A stretch of DNA of 64,000 nt. Origin: Eledone cirrhosa. Its lineage: Eukaryota > Mollusca > Cephalopoda > Octopoda > Eledonidae. Under the pieces are notes generated by a model. That model was not told the DNA's origin. It saw nothing but the letters and a program-made list of their open reading frames with translations, and searched no databases. Shown piece by piece: positions 35,841 to 50,500 of this stretch. The translations under genes and the position numbers were made by a program. The DNA lies in contig OZ024744.1 of assembly GCA_964016885.1 (NCBI GenBank), forward strand, positions 116,315,302 to 116,379,301, given 5' to 3'. Within the stretch, counting starts at the first letter, position 1, and every line of letters starts with the position of its first letter.

Positions 35841-38800
35841 GCCATACTGGGGTACTATCTTCATACAGTCTACCATATCAACCTCAGTACTGTTTTACTG
35901 GTGTCAGTCATTAGACTGGCCATACTGGGGCACCCCCATGATATAGTCTACCATATCAACCTCAGTACTGTTTCACTGGTGTCAGTCATTAGACTGTGGC
36001 CATACTGGGGCACTACCTTGATATAGTCTACCATATTAATCTCACTACTGTTTTACTGGTGTCAGTCAATAGACTCTGGCCATACTGGAGCAACACCATG
36101 ATATAGTCTATCTACTATATCAACCTCAGTACTGTTTTACTGGTGTCAGTCATTAGAGTGTGGCCATACTGGGGCACTACCTTGATATAGTCTACCATAT
36201 CAATCTCAGTACTGTTTTACTGGTGTCAGTCATTAGACTGTGGCCATACTGGGGCACAACCATGATATAGTCTATCAACCATATCAACCTCAGTACTGTT
36301 TTACTGTTGTCAGTCATTAGAGTGTGGCCATACTGGGGCACTACCTTGATATAGTCTACCATATCAATCTCAGTACTGTTTTACTGGTGTCAGTCATTAG
36401 ACTGTGGCCATACTGGGGCACCACCATGATATAGTCTATCTACCATATCAACCTCAGTACTATTTTACTGGTGTCAGTCGTTAGACTGTGGCCATACTGG
36501 GGCACTGCCTTGATATAGTCTACCATATCAACCTCAGTACTGTTTTACTGGTGTCAGTCATTGGACTGTGGCCATACTGGGGCACTACCTTGATATAGTC
36601 TACCATATCAACCTAAGTACTGTTTTTCTGGTGTCAGTCATTAGAGTGTGGCCATACTGGGGCACTACCTTGATATAGTCTACCATATCAACCTCACTAC
36701 AGTTTTACTGGTGTCAGTCATTAGATTGTGGCCATACTGGGGTACTAACTTGATATAGTCTACCATATCAAACTCAGTACTGTTTTACTGGTGTCAGTCA
36801 TTAGACTGTGGCCATACTGGGGCACCACCATGATATAGTCTATCTACCATAACAATCTCAGTACCGTTTTACTGGTGTAAGTCATTAGACTGTGGCCATA
36901 ATGGGGCACTACCGTGATAAAGTCTACCATATCAGCCTCAGTACTGTTTTACTGGTGTCAGTCATTGGATTGTGGCCATACTGGCGCACTACCTTCATAT
37001 AGACTACCATATCAACCACACTACTGTTTTACTGGTGTCAGTCATTAGACTGTGGCCATACTGGGGCACTACCTTGATATAGTCTACCATATCAACCTCA
37101 CTACAGTTTTACTGGTGTCAGTCATTAGATTGTGGCCATACTGGGGTACTAACTTGATATAGTCTACCATATCAACCTCAGTACTGTTTTACTGGTGTCA
37201 TTCATTAGACTGTGGCCATACTGGGGCACTACCTTGATATAGTCTACCATATCAACCTCACTACTGCTTTACTGGTGTCAGTTATTAGACTGTAGCCATA
37301 CTGGGGTACTACCTTGATATAGTCTACCATATCAACCTCACTACAGTTTTACTGGTGTCAGTCATTAGATTGTGGCCATACTGGGGTACTAACTTGATAT
37401 AGTCTACCATATCAACCTCAGTACTGCTTTACTGGTGTCAGTTATTAGACTGTGGCCATACTGGGGCACTACCTTGATGTAGTCTACCATATCAACCTCA
37501 GTACTGTTTTATTGGTGTCAGTCATTAGACTGTGGCCATACTGGGGCACTACCTTGATATAGTCTACCATATCAATCTCAGTACTGTTTTACTGGTGTCA
37601 GTCATTAGACTGTGGCCATACTGGGGCATTACCTTGATTTAGTCTACCATATCAACCTCAGTACTGTTTTACTGGTGTCAGTCATTAGACTGTGGCCATA
37701 CTGGGGCACTACCTTGATATAGTCTACCATATCAACCTCACTACTGTTTTACTGGTGTCAATCATTCGACAGTGGCCATAATGGGGCACTACCTTGATAT
37801 AGTCTACCATATCAACCTCAGTACTGTTTTATTAGTGTCAGTCATTAGACTGTGGCCATACTAGGGCACTACCTTGAAATAGTCTACCATATCAACCTCA
37901 GTACTGTTTTACTGATGTCAGTCATTAGACTGTGGCCATACTGGGGCACTACCTTGATATAGTCTACCATATCAACCTCACTACACTTTTACTGGTGTCA
38001 ATCATTGGACAGTGGCCATACTGGGGCACTACCTTGATATAGTCTAGCATATCAACCTCAGTACTGTTTACTGGTGTCAGTCATTAGACTGTGGCCATAC
38101 TGGGGCACTACCTTGATATAGTCTACCATATCAACCTCACTACTATTTTACTGGTGTCAGTCATTAGACTGTGGCCATACTGGGGCACTACCTTGATATA
38201 GTCTACCATATCAACCTCAGTACAGTTTTACTGGTCTCAGCCATTAGACAGTGGCCATACTGGGGCACTACCTTGATATAGTCTAGCATATCAACCTCAG
38301 TACTGTTTTACTGGTGTCAGTCATTAGACTCTGGCCATACTGGGGCACCACCATGATATAGTCTATCTACCATATCAACCTCAGTACTGTTTTACTGGTG
38401 TCAGTCATTAGAGTGTGGCCATACTGGGGCACTACCTTGATATAGTCTACCATATCAACCTCACTACTGTTTTACTGGTGTCAGTCATTAGACTGTGGCC
38501 ATACTGGGGCACTACCTTGATATAGTCTACCATATCAACCTCACTACAGTTTTACTGGTGTCCGTCATTAGACTGTGGCCATACTGGGGCACTACCTTGA
38601 TATAGTCTACCATATCAACCTCAGTACTGTTTTACTGGTGTCATTCATTAGACTGTGGCCATACTGGGGCACTACCTTGATATAGTCTATCATATCAACC
38701 TCAGTACTGCTTTACTGGTGTCAGTTATTAGACTGTGGCCGTACTGGGGCACTACCTTGATATAGTCTACCATATCAACCTCAGTATTGATTTACTGGTG

Positions 38801-40787
38801 TCAGTCATTAGACTGTGGCCATACTGGGGCACTACCTTGATATAGTCTACCATATCAACCTCAGTACTGTTTTACTGGTGTCAGTTATTAGACTGTGGCC
38901 ATACTGGGGCACTACCTTGATATAGTCTACCATATCAACCTCACTACTGTTTTACTGGTGTCAGTCATTAGACTGTGGCCATACTGGGGCACTACCTTGA
39001 TGTAGTCTACCATATCAACCTCAGTACTGTTTTACTGGTGTCAGTCATTAGATTGTGGCCATACTGGGGCACCACCATGATATAGTCTATCTACCATATC
39101 AACCTCAGTACTGTTTTACTGGTGTCAGTCATTAGAGTGTGGCCATACTGGGGCACTACCTTGATATAGTCTACTATATCAATCTCAGTACTGTTTTACT
39201 GGTGTCTGTCATTAGACTGTGGGCATACTGGGGCACCACCATGATGTAGTCTATCTACCATATCAACATCAGTACTGTTTTACTGGTGTCAGTCATTAGA
39301 GTGTGGCCATACTGGGGCACTACCTTGATATAGTCTACCATATCAATCTCAGTACTGTTTTACTGGTGTCAGTCATTAGACTGTGGCCATACTGGGGCAC
39401 CACCATGATATAGTCTATCTACCATATCAACCTCAGTACTGTTTTACTGGTGTCAGTCATTAGATTGTGGCCATACTGGGGCACTGCCTTGATATAGTCT
39501 ACCATATCAACCTCAGTACTGTTTTACTGGTGTCAGTCATTAGACTCTGGCCATACTGGGGCACCACCATGATATAATCTATCTACCATATCAACCTCAG
39601 TACTGTTTTACTGGTGTCAGTCATTAGACTGTGGCCATACTGGAGCACCACCATGATATAGTCTATCTACCATATCAACCTCAGTACTGTTTTACTGGTG
39701 TCAGTCATTAGAGTGTGGCCATACTGGGGCACTACCTTGATATAGTCTACCATATCAATCTCAGTACTGTTTTACTGGTGTAAGTCATTAGACTGTGGCC
39801 ATAATGGGGCACTATCTTGATATAGTCTACCATATCAACCTCATTACAGTTTTACTGGTGTCAGTCATTAGATTGTGGCCATACTGGGGTACTAACTCTA
39901 TATAGTCTACCATATCAACCTCACTACTGTTTTACTGGTGTCAGTCATTAGACTGTGGCCATACTGGGGCACTACCTTGATATAGTCTACCATATCAACC
40001 TCACTACAGTTTTACTGGTGTCCGTCATTAGACTGTGGCCATACTGGGGCACTACCTTGATATAGTCTACCATATCAACCTCTGTACTGTTTTACTGGTG
40101 TCATTCATTAGACTGTGGCCATACTGGGGCACTACCTTGATATAGTCTATCATATCAACCTCACTACTGTTTTACTGGTGTCAGTCATTAGACTGTGGCC
40201 ATACTGGGGCACTACCTTGATATAGTCTACCATATCAACCTCAGTACTGTTTTACTGGTGTCAGTTATTAGACTGTGGCCGTACTGGGGCACTACCTTGA
40301 TATAGTCTACCATATCAACCTCAGTATTGATTTACTGGTATCAGTTATTAGACTGTGGCCATACTGGGGCACTACCTTGATATAGTCTACCATATCAACC
40401 TCACTACTGTTTTACTGGTGTCAGTCATTAGACTGTGGCCATACTGGGGCACTACCTTGATGTAGTCTACCATATCAACCTCAGTACTGTTTTACTGGTG
40501 TCAGTCATTAGACTGTGGCCATACTGGGGCACCACCATGATATAGTCTATCTACCATATCAACCTCAGTACTGTTTTACTGGTGTCAGTCATTAGAGTGT
40601 GGCCATACTGGGGCACTACCTTGATATAGTCTACCATATCAATCTCAGTACTGTTTTACTGGTGTCAGTCATTAGACTGTGGGCATACTGGGGCACTACC
40701 TTGATATAGTCTACCATATCAACCTCAGTACTGTTTTACTGGTGTCAGTCATTAGACTGTGGCCATACTGGGGCACTACCTTGATAT

Positions 40788-41276
40788 CATCATCATCATC
40801 ATCATCACCGTTTTACGTCCGTTCTTCCACGCTAGCATGGGTTAGACGGGTTGTCCTGTTGTGGGCAGTGTCTGGTCGGCTGACCATGCCTTGCTCATAC
40901 AGGAACTGATCTGGCTTGATTTCTACAGCTGGATGCCCTTCCTAACACCAACCTCATTTACAGTGAGTGCTGGGTGCTTTTTCGTGGCGCCTACACGTCC
41001 ACTTTACAGTGTGGGCTGGGTGCTTTTTTGCCGTGGCACCTCCACGACCACTTTGCGGTGGGGGGGGGGGGGGCATATTGTTTATATGCTTCAGCATGTA
41101 CCCATGGGAGGTCGGGTACCCTGTATTACTGCGTGACGCCAGAAGTCACGGTCGTGTGTCATTGACTTTGAGAGGTGTAGTTGGGTAAGGTCGGCTTTTA
41201 TCACCTCATCCCAAGTCATCTTGGGTCTCCCCACTCCGCGGTTTCCATCAACTTCTAGTGCTCTGCACCTTTTTAA
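40788..41276 (+). mobile_element. Cephalopod short interspersed repeat, copy 1, in satellite
   Basis: A 489-bp insertion breaks a monomer between GATAT and TCTACC. It begins with a CAT run, then TTTTACGTCC, GCTAGCATGGGTTAGACGG, CTACAGCTGGATGCCCTTCC, two GTGGGCTGGGTGCTTTTT-like repeats, a run of 14 G, and ends GCTCTGCACCTTTTTAA. The first motifs match the CAT/ATC-headed interspersed repeat I know to be very common in octopus and squid DNA; the later half diverges from what I recall. No protein is encoded; short frames at 40861-41188 overlap one another and are chance. It may be a SINE-like or non-autonomous element; no clear target duplication is visible. Confidence 0.8.
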
Positions 41277-44022
41277 TCTACCATATCAACCTCAGTACTG
41301 TTTTACTGGTGTCAGTCATTAGAGTGTGGCCATACTGGGGCACTACCTTGATATAGTCTACCATATCAATCTCAGTACTGTTTTACTGGTGTCAGTCATT
41401 AGACTGTGGGCATACTGGGGCACTACCTTGATATAGTCTACCATATCAACCTCAGTACAGTTTTACTGGTCTCAGCCATTAGACAGTGGCCATACTGGGG
41501 CACTACCTTGATATAGTCTAGCATATCAACCTCAGTACTGTTTTACTGGTGTCAGTCATTAGACTCTGGCCATACTGGGGCACCACCATGATATAGTCTA
41601 TCTACCATATCAACCTCAGTACTGTTTTACTGGTGTCAGTCATTAGAGTGTGGCCATACTGGGGCACTACCTTGATATAGTCTACCATATCAACCTCACT
41701 ACTGTTTTACTGGTGTCAGTCATTAGACTGTGGCCATACTGGGGCACTACCTTGATATAGTCTACCATATCAACCTCACTACAGTTTTACTGGTGTCCGT
41801 CATTAGACTGTGGCCATACTGGGGCACTACCTTGATATAGTCTACCATATCAACCTCAGTACTGTTTTACTGGTGTCATTCATTAGACTGTGGCCATACT
41901 GGGGCACTACCTTGATATAGTCTATCATATCAACCTCAGTACTGCTTTACTGGTGTCAGTTATTAGACTGTGGCCGTACTGGGGCACTACCTTGATATAG
42001 TCTACCATATCAACCTCAGTATTGATTTACTGGTGTCAGTCATTAGACTGTGGCCATACTGGGGCACTACCTTGATATAGTCTACCATATCAACCTCAGT
42101 ACTGTTTTACTGGTGTCAGTTATTAGACTGTGGCCATACTGGGGCACTACCTTGATATAGTCTACCATATCAACCTCACTACTGTTTTACTGGTGTCAGT
42201 CATTAGACTGTGGCCATACTGGGGCACTACCTTGATGTAGTCTACCATATCAACCTCAGTACTGTTTTACTGGTGTCAGTCATTAGATTGTGGCCATACT
42301 GGGGCACCACCATGATATAGTCTATCTACCATATCAACCTCAGTACTGTTTTACTGGTGTCAGTCATTAGAGTGTGGCCATACTGGGGCACTACCTTGAT
42401 ATAGTCTACTATATCAATCTCAGCACTGTTTTACTGGTGTCTGTCATTAGACTGTGGGCATACTGGGGCACCACCATGATGTAGTCTATCTACCATATCA
42501 ACATCAGTACTGTTTTACTGGTGTCAGTCATTAGAGTGTGGCCATACTGGGGCACTACCTTGATATAGTCTACCATATCAATCTCAGTACTGTTTTACTG
42601 GTGTCAGTCATTAGACTGTGGCCATACTGGGGCACCACCATGATATAGTCTATCTACCATATCAACCTCAGTACTGTTTTACTGGTGTCAGTCATTAGAT
42701 TGTGGCCATACTGGGGCACTGCCTTGATATAGTCTACCATATCAACCTCAGTACTGTTTTACTGGTGTCAGTCATTAGACTCTGGCCATACTGGGGCACC
42801 ACCATGATATAGTCTATCTACCATATCAACCTCAGTACTGTTTTACTGGTGTCAGTCATTAGACTGTGGCCATACTGGAGCACCACCATGATATAGTCTA
42901 TCTACCATATCAACCTCAGTACTGTTTTACTGGTGTCAGTCATTAGAGTGTGGCCATACTGGGGCACTACCTTGATATAGTCTACCATATCAATCTCAGT
43001 ACTGTTTTACTGGTGTAAGTCATTAGACTGTGGCCATAATGGGGCACTATCTTGATATAGTCTACCATTTCAACCTCATTACAGTTTTACTGGTGTCAGT
43101 CATTAGATTGTGGCCATACTGGGGTACTAACTCTATATAGTCTACCATATCAACCTCACTACTGTTTTACTGGTGTCAGTCATTAGACTGTGGCCATACT
43201 GGGGCACTACCTTGATATAGTCTACCATATCAACCTCACTACAGTTTTACTGGTGTCCGTCATTAGACTGTGGCCATACTGGGGCACTACCTTGATATAG
43301 TCTACCATATCAACCTCTGTACTGTTTTACTGGTGTCATTCATTAGACTGTGGCCATACTGGGGCACTACCTTGATATAGTCTATCATATCAACCTCACT
43401 ACTGTTTTACTGGTGTCAGTCATTAGACTGTGGCCATACTGGGGCACTACCTTGATATAGTCTACCATATCAACCTCAGTACTGTTTTACTGGTGTCAGT
43501 TATTAGACTGTGGCCGTACTGGGGCACTACCTTGATATAGTCTACCATATCAACCTCAGTATTGATTTACTGGTATCAGTTATTAGACTGTGGCCATACT
43601 GGGGCACTACCTTGATATAGTCTACCATATCAACCTCACTACTGTTTTACTGGTGTCAGTCATTAGACTGTGGCCATACTGGGGCACTACCTTGATGTAG
43701 TCTACCATATCAACCTCAGTACTGTTTTACTGGTGTCAGTCATTAGACTGTGGCCATACTGGGGCACCACCATGATATAGTCTATCTACCATATCAACCT
43801 CAGTACTGTTTTACTGGTGTCAGTCATTAGAGTGTGGCCATACTGGGGCACTACCTTGATATAGTCTACCATATCAATCTCAGTACTGTTTTACTGGTGT
43901 CAGTCATTAGACTGTGGGCATACTGGGGCACTACCTTGATATAGTCTACCATATCAACCTCAGTACTGTTTTACTGGTGTCAGTCATTAGACTGTGGCCA
44001 TACTGGGGCACTACCTTGATAT
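41277..44022. repeat. 80-bp satellite array, segment 2
   Basis: About 34 monomers lie between the two insertion copies, mixing 80-bp and 84-bp units. It begins mid-monomer at TCTACCATATC, the exact continuation of the unit broken at 40787. Confidence 0.97.
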
Positions 44023-44508
44023 CATCATCATCATCATCATCACCGTTTTACGTCCGTTCTTCCACGCTAGCATGGGTTAGACGGGTTGTCCTGTTGTGGG
44101 CAGTGTCTGGTCGGCTGACCATGCCTTGCTCATACAGGAACTGATCTGGCTTGATTTCTACAGCTGGATGCCCTTCCTAACACCAACCTCATTTACAGTG
44201 AGTGCTGGGTGCTTTTTCGTGGCGCCTACACGTCCACTTTACAGTGTGGGCTGGGTGCTTTTTTGCCGTGGCACCTCCACGACCACTTTGCGGTGGGGGG
44301 GGGGGCATATTGTTTATATGCTTCAGCATGTACCCATGGGAGGTCGGGTACCCTGTATTACTGCGTGACGCCAGAAGTCACGGTCGTGTGTCATTGACTT
44401 TGAGAGGTGTAGTTGGGTAAGGTCGGCTTTTATCACCTCATCCCAAGTCATCTTGGGTCTCCCCACTCCGCGGTTTCCATCAACTTCTAGTGCTCTGCAC
44501 CTTTTTAA
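44023..44508 (+). mobile_element. Cephalopod short interspersed repeat, copy 2, in satellite
   Basis: This is the same insertion at the same place in the monomer, 486 bp, near-identical to copy 1 except for a G run of 11 instead of 14. Because flanking monomers also match, it was copied along with the satellite, not inserted anew. Confidence 0.85.
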
Positions 44509-47500
44509 TCTACCATATCAACCTCAGTACTGTTTTACTGGTGTCAGTCATTAGAGTGTGGCCATACTGGGGCACTACCTTGATATAGTCTACCATATCA
44601 ATCTCAGTACTGTTTTACTGGTGTCAGTCATTAGACTGTGGGCATACTGGGGCACTACCTTGATATAGTCTACCATATCAACCTCAGTACTGTTTTACTG
44701 GTGTCAGTCATTAGACTGTGGCCATACTGGGGCACTACCTTGATATAATCTACCATATCAACCTCAGTACAGTTTTACTGGTGTCAGTCATTAGAGTGTG
44801 GCCATACTGGGGCACTACCTTGATATAGTCTACCATATCAATCTCAGTACTGTTTTACTGGTGTCAGTCATTAGACTGTGGCCATACTGGGGCACCACCA
44901 TGATATAGTCTATCTACCATATCAACCTCAGTACTGTTTTACTGGTGTCAGTCATTAGATTGTGGCCATACTGGGGCACTGCCTTGATATAGTCTACCAT
45001 ATCAACCTCAGTACTGTTTTAATGGTGTCAGTCATTAGACTGTGGCCATACTGGGGCACTACCTTGATATAATCTACCATATCAACCTCACTAAAGTTTT
45101 ACTGGAGTCAGTCATTAGACTGTGGCCATACTGGGGCACTACCTTGATATAGTCTACCATATCAACCTCAGTACTGTTTTACTGGTGTCATTCATTAGAC
45201 TGTGGCCATAATGGGGCACTACCTTGATATAGTCTACCATATCAATCTCAGTACTGTTTTACTGGTGTCATTCATTAGACTGTGGCCATACTGGGGCACT
45301 ACCTTGATATAGTCTACCATATCAACCTCAGTACTCTTTTACTGGTGTCAATCATTGGACAGTGGCCATACTGGGGCACTACCTTGATATAGTCTACCAT
45401 ATCAACCTCACTACTCTTTTACTGGTGTCAATCATTGGACAGTGGCCATACTGGGGCACTACCTTGATATAGTCTAGCATATCAACCTCAGTACTGTTTA
45501 CTGGTGTCAGTCATTAGACTGTGGCCATACTGGGGCACTACCTTGATATAGTCTACCATATCAACCTCAGTACAGTTTTACTGGTGTCAGCCATTAGACA
45601 GTGGCCATACTGGGGCACTACCTTGATATAGTCTAGCATATCAACCTCAGTACTGTTTTACTGGTGTCAGTCATTAGAGTGTGGCCATACTGGGGCACTG
45701 TCTTGATATAGTCTACCATATCAACCTCAGTAGTGTTTTACTGGTGTCCGTCATTAGACTGTGGCCATACTGGGGCACTACCTTGATATAGTCTACCATA
45801 TCAACCTCAGTACTGTTTTACTGGTGTCATTCATTAGACTGTGGCCATACTGGGGCACTACCTTGATATAGTCTACCATATCAACCTCAGTATTGCTTTA
45901 CTGGTGTCAGTTATTAGACTGTGGCCATACTGGGGCACTACCTTGATATAGTCTACCATATCAACCTCACTACTGTTTTACTGGTGTCAGTCATTAGACT
46001 GTGGCCATACTGGGGCACTACCTTGATGTAGTCTACCATATCAACCTCAGTACTGTTTTACTGGTGTCATTCATTAGACTGTGGCCATACTGGGGCACTA
46101 CCTTGATATAGTCTACCATATCAACCTCAGTATTGCTTTACTGGTGTCAGTTATTAGACTGTGGCCATACTGGGGCACTACCTTGATATAGTCTACCATA
46201 TCAACCTCACTACTGTTTTACTGGTGTCAGTCATTAGACTGTGGCCATACTGGGGCACTACCTTGATATAGTCTCCATATCAATCTCAGTACTGTTTTAC
46301 TGGTGTCAGTCATTAGACTGTGGCCATACTGGGGCACTACCTTGAAATAGTCTACCATATCAACCTCAGTATTGTTTTACTGGTGTCAGTCATTAGACTG
46401 TGGCCATACTGGGGCACTACCTTGATATAATCTACCATATCAACCTCACTACAGTTTTACTGGAGTCAGTCATTAGACTGTGGCCATACTGGGGCACCAC
46501 CTTGATATAGTCTACCATATCAACCTCAGTACTGTTTTACTGGTGTCATTCATTAGACTGTGGCCATAATGGGGCACTACCTTGATATAGTCTACCATAT
46601 CAACCTCAGTACTGTTTTACTGGTGTCATTCATTAGACTGTGGCCATACTGGGGCACTACATTGATATAGTCTACCATATCAACCTCAGTACTCTTTTAC
46701 TGGTGTCAATCATTGGACAGTGGCCATACTGGGGCACTACCTTGATATAGTCTACCATATCAACCTCACTACTCTTTTACTGGTGTCAATCATTGGACAG
46801 TGGCCATACTGGGGCACTACCTTGATATAGTCTAGCATATCAACCTCAGTACTGTTTACTGGTGTCAGTCATTAGACTGTGGCCATACTGGGGCACTACC
46901 TTGATATAGTCTACCATATCAACCTCAGTACAGTTTTACTGGTGTCAGCCATTAGACAGTGGCCATACTGGGGCACTACCTTGATATAGTCTAGCATATC
47001 AACCTCAGTACTGTTTTACTGGTGTCAGTCATTAGACTCTGGCCATACTGGGGCACCACCATGATATAGTCTATCTACCATATCAACCTCAGTACTGTTT
47101 TACTGGTGTCAGTCATTAGAGTGTGGCCATACTGGGGCACTACCTTGATATAGTCTACCATATCAACCTCAGTATTGCTTTACTGGTGTCAGTTATTAGA
47201 CTGTGGCCATACTGGGGCACTACCTTGATATAGTCTACCATATCAACCTCACTACTGTTTTACTGGTGTCAGTCATTAGACTGTGGCCATACTGGGGCAC
47301 TACCTTGATGTAGTCTACCATATCAACCTCAGTACTGTTTTACTGGTGTCATTCATTAGACTGTGGCCATACTGGGGCACTACCTTGATATAGTCTATCA
47401 TATCAACCTCAGTACTGCTTTACTGGTGTCAGTTATTAGACTGTGGCCATACTGGGGCACTACCTTGATATAGTCTATCATATCAACCTCAGTACTGCTT

Positions 47501-50500
47501 TACTGGTGTCAGTTATTAGACTGTGGCCATACTGGAGCACTACCTTGATGTAGTCTACCATATCAACCTCAGTACAGTTTTACTGGTGTCAGTCATTAGA
47601 CTGTGGCCATACTGGGGCACTACCTTGATTTAGTCTACCATATCAACCTCACTACTCTTTTACTGGTGTCACTCATTGGACAGTGGCCATACTGGGGCAC
47701 TACCTTGATATAGTCTACCATATCAAACTCAGTACGGTTTTACTGGTGTCAGTCGTTAGACTGTGGCCATACTGGGGCACTACCTTGATATAGTCTCCAT
47801 ATCAATCTCAGTACTGTTTTACTGGTGTCAGTCATTAGACTGTGGCCATACTGGGGCACTACCTTGATATAGTCTCCATATCAATCTCAGTACTGTTTTA
47901 CTGGTGTCAGTCATTAGACTGTGGCCATATTGGGGCACTACCTTGAAATAGTCTACCATATCAACCTCAGTATTGTTTTACTGGTGTCAGTCATTAGACT
48001 GTGGCCATACTGGGGCACTACATTGATATAGTCTACCATATCAACCTCACTACTGTTTTACTGGTGTCAATCATTCGACAGTGGCCATACTGGGGCACTA
48101 CCTTGATATAGTCTACCATATCAACCTCAGTACTGTTTTACTAGTGTCAGTCATTTGACTGTGGCCATACTGGGGCACTACCTTGAAATTGTCTACCATA
48201 TCAAACTCAGTACTGTTTTACTGATGTCAGTCATTAGACTGTGGCCATACTGGGGCACTACCTTGATATAGTCTACCATATCAACCTCACTACTCTTTTA
48301 CTGGTGTCAATCATTGGTCAGTGGCCATACTGGGGCACTACCTTGATATAGTCTACCATATCAACCTCAGTACTGTTTTGCTGATGTCAGTCATTAGAGT
48401 GTGGCCATACTGGGGCACTACCTTGATATAGTCTACTATATCAACCTCAGTACTGTTTTACTGGTGTCAGTCATTAGACTGTGGCCATACTGGGGCACTA
48501 CCTTGATATAGTCTACCATATCAATCTCAGTCCTGTTTTACTTGTGTCAGTCATTAGACTGTGGCCATACTGGGGCACTACCTTGATATAGTCTACCATA
48601 TCAACCTCAGTCCTGTTTTACTTGTGTCAGTCATTAGAATGTGGCCATACTGGGGCACTACCTTGATATAGTCTACCATATCAACCTCACTACACTTTTA
48701 CTGGTGTCAATCATTGGACAGTGGCCATACTGGGGCACTACCTTGATATAGTCTAGCATATCAACCTCAGTACTGTTTACTGGTGTCAGTCATTAGACTG
48801 TGGCCATACTGGGGCACTACCTTGATATAGTCTACCATATCAACCTCAGTACAGTTTTACTGGTGTCAGCCATTAGACAGTGGCCATACTGGGGCACTAC
48901 CTTGATATAGTCTAGCATATCAACCTCAGTACTGTTTTACTGGTGTCAGTCATTAGACTCTGGCCATACTGGGGCACCACCATGATATAGTCTATCTACC
49001 ATATCAACCTCAGTACTGTTTTACTGGTATCAGTCATTAGAGTGTGGCCATACTGGGGCACTACCTTGATATAGTCTACCATATCAATCTCAGTACTGTT
49101 TTACTGGTGTAAGTCATTAGACTGTGGCCATACTGGGGCACCACCATGATATAGTCTATCTACCATATCAACCTCAGTACTGTTTTACTGGTGTCAGTCA
49201 TTAGAGTGTGGCCATACTGGGGCACTACCTTGATATAGTCTACCATATCAATCTCAGTACTGTTTTACTTGTGTAAGTCATTAGACTGTGGCCATACTGG
49301 AGCACTACCTTGATATAGTCTACCATATCAACCTCACTACTGTTTTACTGGTGTCAGTCATTAGACTGTGGCCATACTGGGGCACCACCATGACATAATC
49401 TACCATATCAACCTCAGTACTGTCTCACTGGTGTCAGTCATTAGACTGGGGCCATACTGGGGCACTACCTTGATATAGTCTACCATATCAACCTCACTAC
49501 TGATTTACTGGTGTCAGTCACTAGACTGTGGCCATACTGGGGCACTACCTTGATATAGACTACCATATTAACCTCAGTACTGTTTTACTGGTGTCAGTCA
49601 TTAGACTATGGCCATACTGGGGCACTACCGTGATAAAGTCTACCATATCAGCCTCAGTACTGTTTTACTGGTGTCAGTCATTAGACTGTGGCCATACTGG
49701 GGCACTACCTTGATATAGTCTACCATATCAACCTCAGTACTGTTTTACTGGTGTCCATCATTAGACTGTGGCCATATTGGGGCACTTCCTTGATATAGTC
49801 TACCATATCAATCTCAGTACTGTTTTACTGGTGTCAGTCATTAGACTGTAGCCATACTGGGACACTACCTTGATATAGTCTACCATATCAACGTCAGTAC
49901 TGCTTTACTGGTGTCAGTCATTAGACTGTGGCCATACTGGGGCACTACCTTGATATAGTCTACTATATCAACCTCAGTACTGTTTTACTGCTTTCAGTCA
50001 TTAGACTGTGGCCAGAATGGGGCACTACCTTGATATAGTCTACCATATCAACCTCAGTACTGTTTTACTGGTGTCAGTCTTTAGACTGTGGCCATACTGG
50101 GGCACTATCTCTATATAGTCTACCATATCAACCTCACTACTGTTTTACTGCTGTCAGTCATTAGACTGTGGCCATACTGGGGCACCACCATGATATAGTC
50201 TACCATATCAACCTCACTACGGTTTTACTGGTGTCAGTCATTAGACTGTGGTCATACTGGGGCACTAGCTTGATATAGTCTACCATATCAACCTCAGTAC
50301 TATTTTACTGGTGTCAGTCATTAGACTGTGACCATACTGGGGCACTACCTTGATATAGTCTACCATATTAACCTGAGTATAATTTTACTGGTGTCAGTCA
50401 TTAGATTGTGGCCATACAGGGGCACTACCTTGATATAGTCTACCATATCAACCTCACCACTGTTTTACTGGTGTCAGTCATTAGACTGTGGCCATACTGG

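Larger units (their letters stand above)
10381..40787. repeat. 80-bp satellite array, segment 1
   Basis: About 380 head-to-tail monomers of 80 bp. Each begins CTGGTGTCAGTCATTAGACT, continues GTGGCCATACTGGGGCACTA and CCTTGATATAGTCTACCATA, and ends TCAACCTCAGTACTGTTTTA. Monomers typically differ from this consensus at 0-5 positions. Two dyads recur in most units: CAGTC-atta-GACTG, and TTGATAT-8 nt-ATATCAA. The unit length of 80 is not a multiple of 3 and the consensus meets stop codons, so it is not coding. The 61-codon frames that appear repeatedly come from variants that remove a TAG. The array shows variant-monomer domains and higher-order repeats, listed separately. Confidence 0.98.
38221..44690. 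repeat. 3.2-kb tandem segmental duplication including the cephalopod insertion
   Basis: 38221-41455 is repeated at 41456-44690 with an offset of 3,235 bp, falling to 3,232 bp after the G-run in the insertion. Shared markers include GGTCTCAGCCATTAGACAG (38234, 41469), the CTCTATATAG monomer and the insertion itself. The copies differ at very few positions (for example CAGTACTG versus CAGCACTG near 39188/42422). Confidence 0.93.

Noticed and set aside
40861..41188. Overlapping 60-90-codon frames in the cephalopod insertion and its duplicate
   Set aside because: Three overlapping frames through a poly-G run with no domain; typical of noncoding short interspersed repeats.
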